64,000 bases of DNA from Lyophyllum atratum (Eukaryota > Basidiomycota > Agaricomycetes > Agaricales > Lyophyllaceae): the NCBI GenBank assembly GCA_014905825.1, contig JACGCN010000008.1, positions 372,001-436,000 on the forward strand. Direction: 5' to 3'. Below, piece by piece: positions 23,622-35,086 of this stretch. Position 1 is the first letter of the stretch. Every line of letters begins with the position of its first letter. A program made the position numbers and the translations under genes. A model generated the notes under the pieces. It was not told the origin of the DNA. It saw only the letters and a list, made by a program, of their open reading frames with translations, and made no database searches.

Positions 23622-23952
23622 AAGCAGGGGGAGACGAACCTGGATGGCTAGCCACTACGGGGAGCGATTGTTCGATCCGCGCTTAGGAGCTCTCAGTACG
23701 ACAAAATCCCTCGTTTTATCACCATCGTACACTGAACGGCATCATTTCTAGTAGTAGGGACCCACAACAGAGGAAGAACCCTTGAAAAGCATCACCCCTC
23801 CCAAGCACCAGCTGATAGCATCTATCGACTCCGCACACCGAGTATACGACGTGAACGCCATCGCCTGGTGCCCGCGTCCTGGCTTCTCCGATCTCCTCGC
23901 CACCGCCGGGGACGATGGCGCAACGAAAGTATGGCGAGTTGTCCCAGCATAG
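23622..23952 (+). pseudogene. Truncated, decayed 3' end of CIA1
   Basis: Matches CIA1 from the end of exon 3 through the last intron and exon 4. The last WD blade is still readable (AIAWCPRPGFSDLLATAGDD then KVWRVVPA and stop). There is no promoter or upstream part, and a one-base deletion near 23,643 breaks the exon 3 part. It fixes the inner breakpoint of the duplication. Confidence 0.9.
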
Positions 23953-24169
23953 AAAGCGTACAGCAGATTTAATCTAATGCACATCATCTAATCTTCGGAG
24001 AATGAAAATGAGTCACAAATTTGAATTGAACCTCGAACCTGAATGACACGATGACGATGAGGCGTAATCTGTTATACTTAGGTGCAGATCAGTTCTGGAA
24101 CGACCAAACGATATCAAAGTGGCGCAGCACATCCGTCCTCGTCTACCTTCACCACACCCCGCTCTTGAA

Positions 24170-25466
24170 ATGAACAAAACGACGCCTAAGGCAACCAAAC
24201 GACTGCGCGGAGCAGACAGCGACGACGAAACCAAACCCAGCCTTCCTCTTGCGCCACCCATAAAGCATACAAAATATGCTCCCATTGCACATTCCAGCAT
24301 AAAACACGAGCCATCGAGCCAGACTACCTCCCCAGCCCCCCCGTATCTCAACAGAAGCCCACGACCAGACAGCCGCAGCCATTCCCCCGCCTGAGTCCCA
24401 TCCCGGTCAAGGGATCCTCCAGCCTTGATCCAAACGAAGAACAGAAGCCTGCCATCAGGATGAGACAACCGCAGCCATTCCCCCTTCGCCTAAGTCCCAT
24501 CCCGGTCAAACAATCCTCCAGCCTCGATCCAGACGAAGAGCAAAAACTTGCCATCACCCCTTCGACCCCACCACGGAAGCGGACGAAGCCTAATCCCGTT
24601 GTCATCGTGAACAGCGACGACGAGGGCGACGCCGCCCACTCCGATTACCTTCCCAGTCCGCCGTCATCGCCTCAGACCCAGAAGAAAACCTCCACGGGTC
24701 CGAAGAAGCCAACTAAACCCAAGCAGGAAAAGAAGGCTGCAAAGGCAAAGCTCCCCTCTGCCGCCCAACTCAAAGCGGCTTGGCATGACTGGTGCGCAGC
24801 CAACGCATGGAAGAAGGACATAAAGTACAAACAGAGGGCGGGTTGGTCTATAATCCACAGTTCCGATGGTGCGTCTTCCGGCGCAGGCTGTCTGAGCAGC
24901 TCCACTTACATGACTCTCCATCTATAGCCATGAAATATTTCAGTCTCAGACCGGAGGACCTCGCAACGGTGCCGCATGAAGAGTTCGTCAATGAATACAA
25001 CCCCAAAACCCCGGGGAAGTCCTACCGCCACGAGGATCTCTTGAAGCTTGCGTACCGCAAGCAAGCCGCTCTCAAGGGTGTGCCGGGTGCCTGCGCTCCC
25101 CACGGCAACGAGAATGAGGCCGCTGCTTTGGAAGAGGGGGAAAGGCTGTACGAAGCCCAGTACGTAGTCTGCTCACTAGTTTCGGTGCAGTATACCTAAC
25201 AGATCTTCTCCAGCCTCAGGAAACTCGAAGCTACTTACCGGGCCAAGCACGATGGGAACGAAAGACCTGGCCCCGTCGTCCGCTCCCGCAAACCCGTCGT
25301 GCATGTTAATTACGCAGTAGACGTTGGTTATGGTGGGTACGGTTGGGATTTTGGGTATGACTCGGATGGTGATGGTGGGTATGACTCGGATATGGACAAC
25401 TCGGGCGGGTGCTGTCCTGGGTGCGAAGTGATAGGCATCATTGCGATGCTGCAATCTAGGCGATGA
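24170..25466 (+). pseudogene. Long-form orphan, right copy, frameshifted
   Basis: Same gene as 5752-6972, with start, both introns and stop preserved, but broken. A one-base deletion near 24,313 shifts the frame so that a stop follows at 24,392. A stretch of about 98 bp (24,367-24,461) is tandemly duplicated at 24,465-24,566, repeating the QPQPFP...LSPIPVK coding block. The TATA box has become TATCAAA. Downstream parts remain well conserved: LKAAWHDWCAANAWKKD, KYFSLRPEDLATVPHEEF, SYRHEDLLKLAYRKQAALKG, and the tail GGCCPGCEVIGIIAML. Recent loss of function is therefore likely, though translation from a later ATG (24,460) could still yield the XPA-C-like part. Confidence 0.75.
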
Positions 25467-25509
25467 GTTTTCTTGGTATGATGACGTGTAAATGTATTAT
25501 CTTGTTGTA

Positions 25510-25765
25510 GAAACACCTGTACGAGTATCACGTTCTTGAATCGAAGTTCCATCTTCTTGCAAATCTTCCGAGAATGACAGGATCTGAAAGAGATAAGTGG
25601 GATTTTACACTGAGTTGACTCGATATCGATACGTACGAGTATTGCGTTCTTGAAATCGAAGTTCCATGTTTTTTATAAATCTTCCCGAGAACGACAGGAG
25701 CTGAAAGAGACAACTGGGATTTTACACTGATTTGACGCGATATCGATACAAGGTAAACTACGAGG
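25510..25765. repeat. Tandem repeat of ~115 bp, right arm
   Basis: About two and a half units with CGATATCGATAC, TTGAATCGAAGTTCCAT and TCTTCC(C)GAGAA...GACAGGA blocks, downstream of the long-form orphan copy. Counterpart of 5340-5700 with a different unit number. Confidence 0.6.
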
Positions 25766-26166
25766 CTTTTATGATGTACTGTTTAGGGGATTTTTGAGAA
25801 AAGGGTTGGAAAAGGGGATAAGTTTGCGCAACATATGAAATAGATATAAGCATATGAAATGGGTTGAAGTGTCCGTGGTGAGATAAAGGCAAGTAGAAAT
25901 AGAAACGAAGACGCGGTGAAGACGAGAGTATGGCGGTAGTATGTATTTGTAGGTAAAGGAGGGAATAGGAGGAAGGGGGTCGGACTTCGGAGTAGGAGGA
26001 TAGTCTCTCCTAGACAGACACAATCAGTCGTTCCTCCGTTCCTTAGCCACAACTTCTGGATCGAAACAGTTGTCGATTGACATCTCGACCTTGTTGGGTG
26101 ATCTTGTTGCTCAGGTGGGTGACTTAACGTGTTCAGCATGCTGCATTCCATCGTCAGATTCCAATC

Positions 26167-26600
26167 ATGGCCAACTTGAATGCTATTCGGTCTGCCAAGT
26201 CAGGTAGCGACTGGAACAGGGCCGATCTCCTCGCGTACAACATCACCATTTCACCTGTCCCCCCGGACGAATTCTTCCGCCATGACGCAGACCCATCGCT
26301 AAACCACCTTGACCCTGCCATCCTCAATTCCTCTCCCGAGTCGGACGACCCCAACTTCTCTGATGCTGTTGCTGAGTATCTGGCATATCTCAATCTTGCT
26401 ACGAAGGCCACTCACGAGAGTGCTATCTACAATTTCGCAGCGGAGACTCTGAAGCTGCTAGGGTTCAACGAGCGCAAAACCACTGTAGTAACGCGTTATA
26501 TCATCCCTCTCACCATCTGCGGCGATGAAAATCGGGTTGAAGAGACGGATGTGTGCCTGCTGTATCGCCCCAGTCTGGTCTTACTTGGACTTATTAGGAA
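26167..26600 (+). pseudogene. PD-(D/E)XK-like orphan, right copy, 5' half
   Basis: Starts MANLNAIRSAKSGSDWN and follows the intact left copy to residue ~142 (YRPSLVLLGLIR against YRPRLALLVLLQ). Homology then stops at the Q-D-K motif where foreign DNA begins. The 3' half resumes at 47,132, 20.5 kb away. The frame runs on into the insert for 16 codons to a stop at 26,647. Confidence 0.9.
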
Positions 26601-26647
26601 TGATTTACGAGCTTTTGGCGTATGGGAAAGAATTTTGTCTGAGACCT

Positions 26648-27394
26648 GATCGAGTTTGATGGCATCGGCCGGAGGGCCTGGCCGTGCCTGCTGATATCAT
26701 GGTTTGTTTGGCGGCATCCCCTGGACCAACCTCGGCTCCTGAGGACGTGCCGAATAACAGCGAATAACCCTCGCTCCCTGCCCTGGCGGCTCATGATGTC
26801 AGGCCGACTCGCATTTACCAGGAACGGCGCTGGGGTGCAATGCGATGACATCAGCTAGGTGTTCAGACGGCATTGTCAACAAGAACCTCGAGCGACTTCA
26901 ACTCGCTTCCATGGTTACCGAGGTGCGATAGGAAATTATTAGGAATCATTCACTCGCGAGACTCACCAGTTTGCCTTTAGCTTTGATAGTCCTGCCCAGC
27001 CCAACCCAAACCACCAACGAAACCTGCCACCAAGGACATCATTGGTCAACTCACTTCTGGATGATGAAGAAGACTGACTCCCTCGGTGCTGAACACGAGC
27101 TGGACGAGCTGAGGAGAAGTTTGTAGGAGATATAGATCTGTCTGAAAGTACGTCTGTTAGGTCATGACTGATATTATGTTTTCTGAATACTTTTGTGCAT
27201 CTGGACTCCTTGTCTTCCTATCCTTCGTTGCCTGGTGACCTTGGTTCGACTCACTCGTTATCGATGCAGGCACAACTACGAAACAAGTCCCAAGTTCAAT
27301 TTTCCGTCTGTCGGCGCTCCCATCGTCATCGACCGCACCATCTGATCTACCGGGATTTACATGTAATATAGGGCCCTCGCACAACTCGCAACAG
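26648..27394. other. Insert DNA without a recognisable gene
   Basis: No domain-bearing frame. The 3' part (about 27,080-27,150) may be a degraded N-terminal part of the RNR2 pseudogene, but I could not align it with confidence. Confidence 0.4.
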
Positions 27395-27935
27395 TTCACA
27401 GGCGAGGAACCTCGCTGAAAGAGAGCAGACGCCGATTCGTTCTGTTCCCCATTCAGTACCCTAAGGTCAGTTTCACTTCTTATCATCTATTCCACTATCT
27501 TCCTGTGTTGGGTAGATCTGGCAGATGTATAAAAAGGCGGAGGCGTAGTTCTGGGCCGCAGAGGAGATGGACCTCTCTAAGGATCTTCACGACTGGAACA
27601 ACCGGCTCAACGATAACGAGCACGTACTCGCTTCCTTCGCAGCATCGGACGTTCAAGGAGGATCTCATCGAACACTTTTCGAGCGAAGTGCAGGTTGCCA
27701 AGGTCGCTACTTCCATGGTTTCCATCCACTCCGAGACTTACTCCCTCATTGACACTTAGATCAAGGACGTTACGGACTGCGAGCCCCCCAACCCACAAGT
27801 GAATCTTCAACCAACAATCGACCTTTGCCGGCTTGTTACGTTCGCCGCGGTCGGGGTTATCTTTTACTAGGTTCGTTCGCCTCCATATTCTGGCTGAAGA
27901 AACGCGATCTCATCCATATCTATGCCATCATTACC
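27395..27935 (+). pseudogene. Ribonucleotide reductase small subunit (RNR2) pseudogene
   Basis: Degenerate pieces of the class I RNR R2 subunit in order: an EEPRLKESRRRFVLFPIQY-like segment, an intron (27,466-27,517), WQMYKKAEA with an in-frame TAG where Ser is expected, FWAAEEMDLSKDLHDWNNRL (the conserved EEID/EEMD iron-ligand block), NDNEH, a deletion, AASD, frameshifted remains of the FYGF and HSETYSL blocks, and finally LVTFAAVGVIF, frameshift, GSFASIFWLKKRDL. At least one stop, several frameshifts and internal deletions. Intron retention shows that it came from genomic DNA, not from cDNA. Confidence 0.85.
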
Positions 27936-28103
27936 TGCACTCCACCATCGTCGTTTCCGTGCCGTGTCGAGACCATACCAATGTGCGTTTTGCTATTTGT
28001 AAGGTGGCCCTCAGCTTACCAGAACGAAGAACGTCTCTATGACATCACTGCAGCGCGCAAATCGACACATTGCGCGGGCTTATGACATCATCAGACCGTG
28101 TAC

Positions 28104-28640
28104 TTGCAATCCTCTAAGCATAATTTGAGTGCTGCGTATAGACCGTCCGAGGCATCATTACATTATTTACCCCGTATTTTGCCGTGAGTAGGACTCAGAG
28201 AACGGTCTCCATCCCGTCGCATGTGCCAGTATATCTTTAATTGTAAGACACTATGTATGCTACGATTCTCGTTTTTATTAGTTTGGTCTCGCAAGGTCGA
28301 GCAGATCATGGTTCGTAATCTGGTTGGCTATCTGTACATGGTTCATTGCAATCCTCTCACTGTCAGCATAATTCGCGTGCTGTGTCTAGACCATCCGAGT
28401 CATCATTATTTACCCTGTATTTTGCCATTAGTAGTACTTGGAGAACGGTCTCCATCCCATCGCATGTGCCAGTATATCTTTAATGATAATAAACTACAAT
28501 CTCGTTTCATTAGTTTGGTCTCGCAAGGTCGTGCAGGTCATAGTTCGTGATGTGGTTGGCTATCTGTACATGGTATGTAAAAGCTAGTCCGAGTCTAATG
28601 TGGTTGGCTATCTGTACATTGTGAAAGCTAGTCCGAGTCA
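28104..28640. repeat. Tandem duplication of ~241 bp plus a 48 bp sub-repeat
   Basis: Unit 1 at 28,104-28,344 and unit 2 at 28,345-28,580 share TTGCAATCCTCT, GAGAACGGTCTCCATCCC, CGCATGTGCCAGTATATC and TTTGGTCTCGCAAGGTCG blocks. A shorter repeat (GTGGTTGGCTATCTGTACAT with AAAGCTAGTCCGAGTC) occurs at 28,552 and 28,600. It lies just beyond the 3' end of the recombinase gene and may be element-terminal or untranslated sequence. Confidence 0.75.
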
Positions 28641-28758
28641 AGAAAGACTAAAAGATGTTAAAGTATAAGGGTCCTCTCTGTCCGTCAAGTGCGAAGGTAG
28701 TCGAACATGATATTCATTAGTTGCTGGTCTAGAATATTGCAGACCTCCCTAAAAAGCA

Positions 28759-31167
28759 TCAGCGCGAGTCTGACTCGTCATTGTCAGTCATATCAGCGCT
28801 GCTACATTGGGCCTGTCGTTCTGCTGCAGTACCATTCTTGCTCCTTCGTGGCTTTGCAATGTCAGGGTCCTGACGAATGGCTTTGATGAGAGAGCGCAAG
28901 CTTTTGTTGGCCTGTGGGTAGGCAGCCACAAATGCGGAATCGTCGCGACTATATCTGACGTTGTGTAAGCACTTCTATGCGATCCAGTCGGGGAATTTGA
29001 TACTCACTTGTTGTATGCAATCGCAACCAGCTCTCTCTCTCGCCGCTTTGAGCCAGTGACGAGTCTCATTGAATCTGTGTACCATTCCTTGGGCCAATCC
29101 TTCAAGGCTTTGAGACCGATCTCGTCATCACCATCCTCCCATTGCTTGATGGCTCGCTTCCAAACACCATGGCCGGCTTTGAGGTTTGGAATCAGTACCC
29201 CAGATAAAGGGCCGAGATGCTGACGCGTCCGTTTCCTCCCAGTCAGGGACTGAGAGTCATCGCTGGATCCTGAAACACTCTCGGCGTGACTGCTGACTGA
29301 AGCAGCCCTGGGTGGGTATGGCGCTGAGGCTGTTCGCATCGTATGAGCCGCATACGCGTCTTGCTGTGGATCGCGAGATACTGGCCATGAAAGTGGGACA
29401 GTAGGCAAGTGAGTAGCTCCAAGTCTTGCGGATATCTGGCTGACCATATTGTCCATCCGATGTTCCATATTCCTATCCAGGCTATCCATCTTCTCATCAA
29501 CAGATCGCTTCAGCTCCCTGATTTCGCCCACTGTCACCGATGCACCTTCGCCGATCGCACTGAGACCGTTGGAACCTCTTGGTACTGGGTGTAGTGCATC
29601 CGAGTGAGTGTTTTCATAGCTCTGTAGGGAGTCCAGGAGATATTTCATCAATGTATCGACCTAAAGCACTGGTCAGTAAGCACGAACACACAACGCTTGA
29701 CATGATCTTAACTTACGTTCTCACCCTGAGCCCAGCCTCCCCACCAGCGCACTCGGTTGAGTGACCAGCGCAATGCTGGAGGAGCGAAAACAAAACGATC
29801 CTGGGACCCACCACGGCGGAATGCATGTGAAGTGATGTTGCGATCGATCCCCGCGTCCATCGTGTATCTCTTCAGCATCTTCATCAACGAATCATAACTC
29901 ATCTCCTTGTCTGGGTCGATGGAACCGTTAGGCGAGATCGGGGGAAATACATGGTCAGATGGCTTGAGCTCCCTTCCCAGCAATGCAGCGAGCACCCTTA
30001 GCCACCGTAGTAAATGGGTGTACATATCTATTTCCGGTACGTCCTGGGCATAGACCTCGTAAACATTATCTGAAAAGTTTTGTTAGTTTGCTGTTGTACT
30101 TCATTGTGAACTACGCACTTTGCCTTGGGCCATCATATCCCTGCGCGTTCTGCCATCCTTTCCGGTTGTTAAGGTGAAGTCTGAAATGTGGCGTGTAATA
30201 AGGGCCACGGCTGAAGCAATTCATTTCGAGATCTCCGACGGTCATGCTGAGTGCTTCAAAACATCTGATGAATAGAATTAGCTGATATGTTTGAAGCTGT
30301 AGAGAAGAAAGCATTACCGCATCCAGATAATGAATGACGACGTAGAAAATGCTCTCATGAAACCATGCTCGAAAAGAAGCCGGCGCTCGTCAACTGACAG
30401 TGGCTGTTCAGGACCCTTGGCCTCCTCGAAAGCCCTTCCGCTCGTTGAGTCATACTGCACATGTTCACTGCACATGTTCGAGTCTTTCATTTGAGCACAG
30501 CTGCTCAGACCGCCGTGTCATCTTCACCATATCCTCCCTCGTGATAGCTTCTGCATGACCCCGAGTGGCCCCATCGTTTTTGCTTCGTGTTAGGACTGCC
30601 TTTTTGATTTCGAGAACACAGGGTGCACGTGCAGGGCAGCCAGATACCATCTTGGTTTTCTCGTCGAGCTTATAATCTCCGGCATATTTATCTCCATCCC
30701 TGGTAAGCCCCTTTTGAGTACTTCCATATTCGAATGCCACAAGTGAAGACTCACATTGTATCCCAGTACCGACATGCCGCGCCGTGGGCCAACTCAGCAA
30801 CACCCTTCTTGCACTTCTCGATGAAGCATTTTTGGGTGATGTACCTCTCCAGAAGGATCGCCGAATATTGATTAGGGGGGTTATCAAGTGCCTTCGCTAG
30901 CTCCTCTGTTGGTATTCCCTCTTCGCAAATGCTGATATTCCTTGCCTCTCGGTCGGCAATCTGGGTGTCGAGAAACCTGTGCAGACCTCGTGTGTAGACG
31001 GCATACGATTTGTTTGTATTGACGACTTTGTTAAACTTCTCCACATTCTCTTCGGCTGCTGTTGCAAGTGTCGCCATCGGAGCGGCCTGCGCCACCTTCT
31101 TGGAACACTTCTTTGTGGGTTTTGTAGGCATATTGGGTGTTGGTTTATTGGGCGAAGACTTCGGCAT
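28759..31167 (-). CDS. Crypton-like tyrosine recombinase
   Basis: Six or so exons on the minus strand. Start MPKSSPNKPTPNMPTKP (basic N-terminus); an N-terminal helical domain (ENVEKFNKVVNTNKSYAVYT, FLDTQIADREARN); a middle domain (ALSMTVGDLEMNC); then the catalytic part. The catalytic pattern is visible: HAFRRGGSQ (HxxR), RWWGGWAQGE (the H/W position), and after an intron YLLDSLQSYE with the candidate nucleophile Tyr. A coiled-coil-like stretch (IRELKRSVDEKMDSLDRNME) and a basic C-terminal domain ending DMTDNDESDSR follow. The HxxR...GGW...Y block resembles Crypton-type YRs of mushrooms, which move circular DNA without terminal repeats. Frames are open apart from introns, so it may be functional. 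Confidence 0.8.
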
Positions 31168-31532
31168 GGTGAAGGAAGAGTAAGGTAGATACTACACTCC
31201 CCCCTCTATATGTTTCGTTTCAGTCCTTCCTCCGTCGAATGTATTTATATCTCATCCGAACAACAGTCGGGACGACACGCCAATATATTTCAGCAGTACG
31301 GTGTCTACGTAACTACCGCTATATAGCATCGAGACGCGCGAAAAGAGTGTCTAACCGATTTCTCGGACCGCAGACAAGCTTTTCACAATCACCCCCTATG
31401 TTTTCATCATCACCGTCAAGGACGAGAGGGTCGAGAGCTGATCCACTTCCCGAGGCACTGCAGGTGCTGGCACAGGCGGCAGAAAGAACCTATGGCAAAT
31501 GGTCAACAAACTGTCAAGTTCTTTTGTTAGAA

Positions 31533-33427
31533 TCATACCGGGGTGGAAACGGATTGTAGAAACTCCGTTCTCTCCTTGGTGGCATGAAAGCGACGGACCA
31601 GCTCGGGAAAAGCACGCTCGAGGATTGGAGCCGGAATCCAGATCATCACAGTTCTCCGAGGCTGCAGTTTGGCGGCTTCACGGATTTCCGGCGCAAGGCG
31701 AGATAATGTATCCACCACGAGCGAATGGGGTTCGATCTGGACACTGTAGCCCCACACGTCAGGTCTCTTCGACGGAGGCCCGGGCCAAGCGATGCGCGAT
31801 ATATACGAAGAATGATGGGTCGTGGGACTGATGTATTGAAGACGTTGTTTGAGAGATATGCCGCAATAGCAGCAGCAGTATTGACAGGCTATGATAGAAT
31901 ATAATTTAGTTGTATGTACACGGAGGCGGCCATGTGTGACATACCTTCATTAACGAGCGAATACAGATGCCACGCCACAAGGTATTGGAAAAGCGTTCCA
32001 AAATATTGCCGTTAGTTCCCCATGAGAAGTACTTCTCACACCAGACAGCAAGGGACGGAAGGTCTGCCTCCTTGGCGCCGAGCCAGGATATATCGGGACC
32101 ATTGCCACCATCGGACCAAGATGTGGCAGGACGGACATAATGTGCCAGAACATCGCAACTTGGAAAGTCACACGAGATATTCCTAGCAAGTGACGGATAA
32201 CATCGTCCAATTATCTGATTCGGGTCATTTTTCAAGTGATATCGAAGTGAATCCCGCCAGCCTTGAAGGAAGTTCAATAACTTCCGATGTGAGAGGTGCT
32301 GAGCCGCCGTGTACAGGTCTTCGCCAAGCGATGTCCCAGTGCTGAGGGCATGGGAAATACGCGGACCACAGCCCTTCAATCCCTTCTGATGGATCAGGGT
32401 TGAGCATTATTCGGATACAAGCATTGTTCGGGTAGAATACTCACTGCGTAATCACCACCGCTGAGAATCGCCATAAGCAACATCCGAGGTAAAGTGAGCT
32501 GCGTCGCTGCATCGTTCTGGATGGCTTCGAATGAATAGATGGAGACATGATCTCCGCTTTTAACGACATTCGATCTAGAGAGGTATTGGTACCCGGTATT
32601 ACTATATTCGGGGCAAGGGAAGCTTACGGCCTAATTACACGGATGGCACCAAAAAGAAATGCATCGGCATCATCAGTGAGGACTGCGTCAATCTCGCCTT
32701 TTAGATTAAGCTGTGAAAGCTCGGCCTCCGCCTCACCAGGCGCCTGTAATATTGATGAGTGAACTGTTGATGAGTGAACTGTTCAGATAACAGCAGAAGA
32801 CATACAGTGTACGCATGAAAACCCGCATCTTTGATCAGCTGCGTGTATGCTCCCATCAGCGCGTGAGGTATGGCCTTGACCTTGCGCCCGCGTTTGTTGG
32901 CTGGTCGATTCGGGCCGTCAAAGACAAAAACGATCTTGACGGGGAGTGCGACGAAGCGGCATATCTGGAAGAAGAGGATTTGCAGGGGCAAATTCTCTCC
33001 GGCCTGCATGTTGATACCTCGTCCTTTCTGGTGGTAGGCTGCCCACTGTGCACGGTTTAAGAGGAGACTAGGCAAAAGCATATTTAATATCGGTGAATTA
33101 TGGGGAGGTAGTCGTCACTCACCTGGCATCAAGTCCAAGATAAATAGTTCCTTCTCCTCTGTGGTTGATTTCGAAGCCTTCACTGACGGCGAGTTGTGTG
33201 AGGGTCCGGGTTTGCATGGTCTTGTTAAGCAGCTAAAAAGAATAGCTTCTGTAAGGCTTGAAAGCAAACAGAATAATAGCTGTGGCATACCTTCCACAAT
33301 CCTGAGATACCCATGTTGTCGTGCAAGGGAGAGGTCAATTCCGGTGAAAAGTCTAAGATGGCGCACAAGGGGCTCGATCTCTCTTAGAATAGGGACATCG
33401 CACCAAAGAGAAACCCATAGTCATTGT
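31533..33427 (-). CDS. XPG/FEN1-superfamily structure-specific nuclease (GEN1-like), N-terminus uncertain
   Basis: Multi-exon gene. The N domain shows LGLDASLLLNRAQWAAYHQK, ILFFQICRFVALPVKIVFVF with DGPNRP. The I domain, across an intron, shows APGEAEAELSQLN and AVLTDDADAFLFG. A helix-two-turn-helix region reads LSGGDYAKGLKGCGPRISHA, and the C-terminal part ends RRTVMIWIPAPILERAFPEL. All acidic metal ligands expected for the superfamily (LDAS, FDGP, EAEAE, DDADA, GGD) are present. The start is unclear: ATGGG at 33,414-33,418 is out of frame with the expected VSLWCDVPILREIEPL segment, so there is either a small indel or an unrecognised first exon. It lies 366 bp upstream of the recombinase gene in the same direction. 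Confidence 0.75.
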
Positions 33428-34181
33428 GGAAGGCAAGAGGTTTGTACATGAAAAGAGACTAAACAGCTGTTGATATTGAATGCGGGACAAGCGGTCGATG
33501 GACGTCATGGATGGTGAAGGCATTGGACTTGGATCAGTGGACATTAGTCTACATTAGTGCACGCTGTATCAACGTTGCAGCCGAATTGACACGTGTATCC
33601 TCATGTGACGTGCACATGACAGTCGCGTCGCGAACTCGACTTCTGAGGCCCGGGTAGAAGCTATGTAACGGTACTGGGAGGATAAGTGCACATAAGTACT
33701 TATTTCTCAGTGAATTACTGTAAGTCAGCTTGAATTACAGACCTGACTTACAGCGCCAACCCAAGGGACACATGTAATCTCAGTAATTCGGCTGACCAGT
33801 ACTACCCTTCACTTGGCATCTGTGGCTGAAATAACTCCTACGCCAATCCTACGCGGCTTGCGAAAAATTTATCTTAGCTCTAGTACAATGGCCCTGACTC
33901 AGGTAATTTCGGAATATGGCTTGCGGCGACGGCATGTCCTGGTCACTGACTGTCAAATGCTTCACAGGTGAAGATAATATTTGCGGCTCTAGTTGATACC
34001 TACGGTGTGTATGACGACCCAGCACCAACTATACAGGATGAGTGTAAGGCCCCACCGATTAACGGACTCAACGGAGAAGTTAGAATTAAAATTGATATGC
34101 CTCGGGACTCGAGGCTCAGATCGGTACCGACACTCGGTCATCTCAAGCACGGTTTTGTGTTTGAAGGGTCGCCGCTCACAT
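33428..34181. other. Insert DNA without a recognisable gene
   Basis: Several short frames, none with a domain or supported splice pattern. Promoter side of the nuclease gene. Confidence 0.4.
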
Positions 34182-35086
34182 TCAGGGACCGATGCCAATG
34201 GTGCCAAGTGCGGTAATATACCGTGAATATGTTGTCGTTGAGTAAAAAGTAGCTGAGCATGGACGAAACAGATGAATCATAAAGAGTGAGCGCTCAAGGA
34301 CACAGTAAGAATCAAAGCGGATAGTGGCCCATTGCGCTAGCGTTGTGACCAAGCAATGCAGTACTTCGGGGCGTCGTCGGTTGTTGCTGAGTGCCTGAAA
34401 ATATGCCCGTGCCGTGACCTCTGAAGAAAATTCGACCATGACTCTGGAAATATACTTACCACTGGTCCATACCTTATCAACACCTTATCAACCAACCTAT
34501 CAACCGTGCTCTCTAGAGTAGTATGGACATTCCTGGCCTGGGTGAGCGAATGTTGTAACAAGACGGGAATAAGCACATACCGTGACCTTGCCCGCACACC
34601 TGTTTAGTGGTTCCAGGGTCGGACCTGTCAGATCCGCTAATTTGAAAGCCGTGTTTTCTGCCAACAAGCCAGTTACGAGGGAGAGAAGCCTAGTCAAAGG
34701 ACTGTAAGGTGACGGGTGTGTTGAAGGCAGTAGGTAATTATTTCCGTCGCACTCTGCGTTTTCTTAGGGCACCCAGACTGAGGAGATCGAGACTACAAGT
34801 GGCAAGATACGGTCACCATCCAAAACGTTCACACGCTGCTTATCTATGTTGACAACTAGTAACCGAGAGCCGAATACGCCTCAATTTTCTTGGACACACG
34901 CTTAATCCACGTCTCCTGAGCTAGATATTCCTCGTCGATCCTCAGATCCTTCGATCCGCTGCAAGATCGCATTACGGTTGCTTTACACCACCTCCGTAAA
35001 TCACTCGAAATAACTGGACTTATTTCTGCCTGCCCTAATCTTGCTTCAAATTTGGACCACCCTTGAGTCGTGCTCTTCTTTTCCAT
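34182..35086 (-). CDS. Unrecognised spliced gene or remnant
   Basis: I do not recognise it. Open segments on the minus strand can be linked by plausible short introns. A first exon starts MEKKSTTQGWSKFEARLGQA and contains RIDEEYLAQETWIKRVSKKI. After a stop or intron come LLSLVTGLLAENTAFKLADL ending PLNR, then VHTTLESTVDRLVDKVLIRY, then ARAYFQALSNNRRRPEVLHC. The segments are helical and leucine-rich with good codon structure, and junctions fall on GT/AG pairs. It may be a gene carried by the same element as the recombinase and nuclease, or a decayed host gene. Confidence 0.35.

Larger units (their letters stand above)
23622..26600. repeat. Right arm of the inverted duplication, proximal part
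   Basis: Plus strand matches the minus strand of 7,528 to about 3,985. It begins inside CIA1 exon 3 and ends at the catalytic motif of the PD-(D/E)XK-like gene, where the 20.5 kb insert starts. Confidence 0.9.

Noticed and set aside
23748..23987. Minus-strand ORF in the CIA1 remnant
   Set aside because: The plus strand carries the recognisable last WD blade and stop; the minus frame is a shadow.
27395..27935. Working RNR2 gene
   Set aside because: In-frame TAG, several frameshifts and missing iron-ligand regions make a functional subunit impossible.
28104..28640. Repeats considered as a CRISPR array
   Set aside because: Eukaryotic context, 241 bp units without spacers; plain tandem duplication.
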